Below are positions 4,586 through 5,002 of a stretch of 5,002 bases of DNA, piece by piece. The number at the start of each line of letters is the position of its first letter. Position 1 is the stretch's first letter. Under the pieces are notes generated by a model. The model had not been told where the DNA came from. It did not search any database and saw nothing but the letters and a program-made list of their open reading frames with translations. Both the position numbers and the translations under genes were made by a program. This stretch comes from Fidelibacterota bacterium (lineage in GTDB: Bacteria; Fidelibacterota; UBA2242): NCBI GenBank assembly GCA_003527965.1, contig DPVY01000294.1:1-5002 (forward strand), given 5' to 3'.

Positions 4586-5002
4586 ATGAATTACACACAC
4601 TACGATTTTGAGGGCTTGTGGATTGCCACCTACCAGAAAATCATGTATCTGAACAGTAAGATGAACGGCACCGGACTTGACAAATCTCAACTGAAAGAAG
4701 TTACGACCAGTGTTTTCATCGCCAAAGTCCAGAAGGGTATTGTCCGCCCCAATGATGAAGATGATTACGATTTCCCTGAACCGGAAGAAGCGCCCCTGCT
4801 GAATCGCAACAACGGCAACGGTTCTGCCGGGAATGGCAGCGCCAGTGAAAAGCAGATCAGTACGATTAAATCGCTGCTGAAGAATCCCAAGGTTAATCCG
4901 GACGAGAGACGGCGGATCACCAAACTGCTTGCCGGTGATCTGGAAAAACAGACCGCCAGTGATATGCTGGACTATTTCTTCGTGATTAACGTCAACTATT
5001 TT
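4586..5002 (+). CDS. N-terminal part of an acidic, linker-containing protein (3' end outside window)
   Basis: From the ATG at 4586 the frame is open for 139 codons to the last base, so the gene is cut by the window edge. GAAAGGA (4572-4578) provides the ribosome site, and the gap to the DUF932-type gene is only 16 bases, so it is in the same operon. Residues 1-56 look helical and mixed (YDFEGLWIATYQKIMYLNSK, SQLKEVTTSVFIAKVQKG). Residues 57-69 are strongly acidic (DEDDYDFPEPEEA) and 72-86 are an Asn/Gly/Ser linker. A helical segment then begins SEKQISTIKSLL (87-98) and continues DERRRITKLLAGDLEKQTASDMLDYFF. The 'KQ..-IK-LL' helix recalls short C-terminal domains found on various phage and plasmid proteins. 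I cannot name a family. The acidic FPEPEE stretch mirrors FPEPDD in the Gam-like protein of the same operon. Coding status is well supported. Confidence 0.8.
   Translation, partial: MNYTHYDFEGLWIATYQKIMYLNSKMNGTGLDKSQLKEVTTSVFIAKVQKGIVRPNDEDDYDFPEPEEAPLLNRNNGNGSAGNGSASEKQISTIKSLLKNPKVNPDERRRITKLLAGDLEKQTASDMLDYFFVINVNYF

Overview
The window looks like part of a bacterial mobile element (prophage, integrative element or plasmid). A rightward operon of phage/plasmid-type accessory genes is interrupted by an AT-rich, leftward toxin-antitoxin (TA) / abortive-infection cassette. No rRNA, tRNA, transposase, integrase or CRISPR array is visible. The host cannot be named with confidence. The rightward genes from 3059 onward carry strong Shine-Dalgarno sequences and sampled 60-base lines count about 50-57% GC. 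The two leftward genes sample at about 28-33% GC, and their upstream gene has only a weak, distant Shine-Dalgarno. The TA pair resembles versions I associate with Bacteroidota and related (FCB-type) bacteria, so I infer it is a separately acquired module.

Layout, left to right. Positions 3-665 (+) hold the C-terminal part of an unrecognised protein that begins before the window. Positions 688-740 hold a strong hairpin that reads as an intrinsic terminator on the minus strand, with a duplicated right arm. Positions 772-1008 (+) encode a 78-residue cysteine-rich protein of unknown function. Positions 1008-1040 hold a second hairpin between convergent genes. Positions 1089-2144 (-) encode an AbiEii-family nucleotidyltransferase toxin, and 2141-2920 (-) its winged-helix partner; the two overlap by an ATGA.

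Positions 2921-3058 are a divergent regulatory region with three copies of a TTGCCGNTAATATA motif, two of which cover the predicted -10 boxes of the two divergent promoters. Then rightward: a Gam-like (Mu Gam / host-nuclease inhibitor family) protein at 3059-3685, a 51-residue ribbon-helix-helix-type protein at 3651-3806 that starts inside the Gam-like gene, a DUF932-type phage/plasmid protein at 3847-4569, and the start of an acidic, linker-containing protein at 4586 that runs off the window.

How they may work together (inference): the Gam-like, DUF932 and last genes resemble the early DNA-protection/recombination block of a mobile element, with the small RHH-type protein as a possible regulator. 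The TA pair is a likely stability or anti-phage cargo. The shared operator region suggests the antitoxin-like regulator may control both its own operon and the Gam operon, linking a defence module to a nuclease-protection module.
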